Position numbers and translations under genes: made by a program. Shown here piece by piece: positions 4,958 to 5,203 of a stretch of DNA of 5,203 bases (the first letter of the stretch is position 1; each line of letters starts with the position of its first letter). Origin of the DNA: Pseudomonadota bacterium (GTDB lineage: Bacteria; Pseudomonadota; Alphaproteobacteria; Rhizobiales; Rhizobiaceae); the NCBI GenBank assembly GCA_023422735.1, contig JAFAGL010000330.1:1-5203 (forward strand). Reading direction: 5' to 3'. The notes under the pieces were generated by a model. That model saw only the letters and a list, made by a program, of their open reading frames with translations, made no database searches and was not told the DNA's origin.

Positions 4958-5203
4958 CTAGCCATGACCGAACTGTTTCAGGACGTGTTTTCCCTCGTTT
5001 CCATCAGCGCTTTCGTTGTCGGCGCGGCCTTCTGGATCGGAGCTTTCTGAGGTCGCAGCCCCAAAGATGGGCTCGAAGCTGGCCTTCAGCGAAAGATCGA
5101 GGTCCGCCATCGTGACGGGGAGGCCGAGATCGACAAGGCTGGTGACGCCGTGTCCCTGAATCCCGCAGGGCACGATACCGGAGAAATGGTCGAGCTGCGG
5201 CTC
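4958..5203 (-). CDS. lipB: Octanoyltransferase LipB, C-terminal fragment (5' part outside window)
   Basis: The visible 81 C-terminal residues, read leftwards from the window edge, contain FSGIVPCGIQGHGVTSL. This matches the catalytic-cysteine segment of LipB, where E. coli has the NPCG motif; here the cysteine codon is 5165-5167. LipB transfers the octanoyl group from acyl carrier protein to lipoyl domains of apo-enzymes such as pyruvate dehydrogenase, the first step of protein lipoylation in the cytoplasm. The following VTMADLDLSLKASFEPIFG is the usual family ending. After it, this protein continues for 33 further residues rich in Ser, Glu, Asp and Gly, with no family resemblance. The last 30 codons lie opposite the SOS micro-gene in the same codon register. 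The catalytic lysine lies outside the window. It converges on lolD and the micro-gene. Confidence 0.87.
   Translation of the reverse strand, partial: EPQLDHFSGIVPCGIQGHGVTSLVDLGLPVTMADLDLSLKASFEPIFGAATSESSDPEGRADNESADGNEGKHVLKQFGHG
4964..5050 (+). CDS. 28-residue SOS-controlled membrane micro-protein, SidA-type cell-division inhibitor candidate
   Basis: The ORF encodes 28 residues: an acidic seven-residue start (MTELFQD), then 21 uninterrupted hydrophobic or small residues (from VFSLVS to FWIGAF), enough for one membrane-spanning helix ending two residues after the Gly-Ala pair. It has no basic residues. It is supported by AAGGAG nine bases upstream and by three LexA boxes 38-78 bases before the ATG. 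Known biology: in Caulobacter, LexA represses sidA, which encodes a 29-residue single-helix inner-membrane protein that blocks division through the divisome proteins FtsW and FtsN. The same length, topology and control lead me to infer a SidA-type division checkpoint peptide. Homology cannot be shown here; it could be another SOS-induced membrane peptide, for example a toxin-like one. It is wholly antisense to the 3' end of lipB and is easily missed by gene callers. Confidence 0.75.
   Translation: MTELFQDVFSLVSISAFVVGAAFWIGAF

Noticed and set aside
4932..4961. Nine-codon ORF (ATG 4932, stop TAG 4959) just before the SOS micro-gene, overlapping its Shine-Dalgarno
   Set aside because: There is no ribosome binding site before it, and the overlap is probably chance; a leader-peptide role would need conservation data.
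5057..5073. AGCCC/GGGCT hairpin just after the micro-gene stop as its terminator
   Set aside because: Only five base pairs, no T-tract, and it lies in conserved lipB coding sequence.

Overview
The window is chromosomal DNA from an alphaproteobacterium, most likely of the order Rhizobiales (Hyphomicrobiales). The evidence is the gene order (RNase J, methylmalonyl-CoA epimerase, DUF1467 protein, short ProS, LolC, LolD), the 442-residue ProS without the bacterial editing insert, and LexA operators of the alphaproteobacterial type GAAC-N7-GAAC. The genus cannot be fixed from the sequence alone. The window looks like core genome. No mobile element, CRISPR array, tRNA or rRNA was seen.

Layout, left to right. 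Positions 2-955 hold a tight forward run: the 3' end of rnj, then mce, then a two-helix DUF1467 membrane protein. A gene-poor stretch follows (956-1381). It carries a strong hairpin terminator whose T-tract faces the minus strand and, upstream of it on that strand, a promoter-like pair. Together they predict a minus-strand small RNA of about 150 nt, whose size and place next to proS fit the rhizobial alpha-r9 (Smr9C) family. The rest of this gap is the proS leader, with two short inverted repeats. Positions 1382-4688 are a translationally coupled forward operon, proS-lolC-lolD: lolC starts with TTG inside the proS stop, and lolD shares one base with the lolC stop. ProS charges tRNA-Pro. LolC and LolD form the inner-membrane ABC machine that releases outer-membrane lipoproteins.

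The most interesting part is 4689-5050, which looks at first like an empty gap before the converging lipB gene. It contains three overlapping perfect GAAC-N7-GAAC LexA boxes (4886-4926). Next comes a strong Shine-Dalgarno sequence and an ORF of only 28 codons (4964-5050) encoding an acidic N-terminal stub followed by one transmembrane helix. This matches the architecture and control of SidA, the 29-residue SOS-induced inner-membrane cell-division inhibitor of Caulobacter. I infer a SidA-type DNA-damage checkpoint peptide. The ORF lies entirely antisense, codon on codon, to the last 30 codons of lipB, so the unusual hydrophilic tail of this LipB is the mirror image of the micro-gene.
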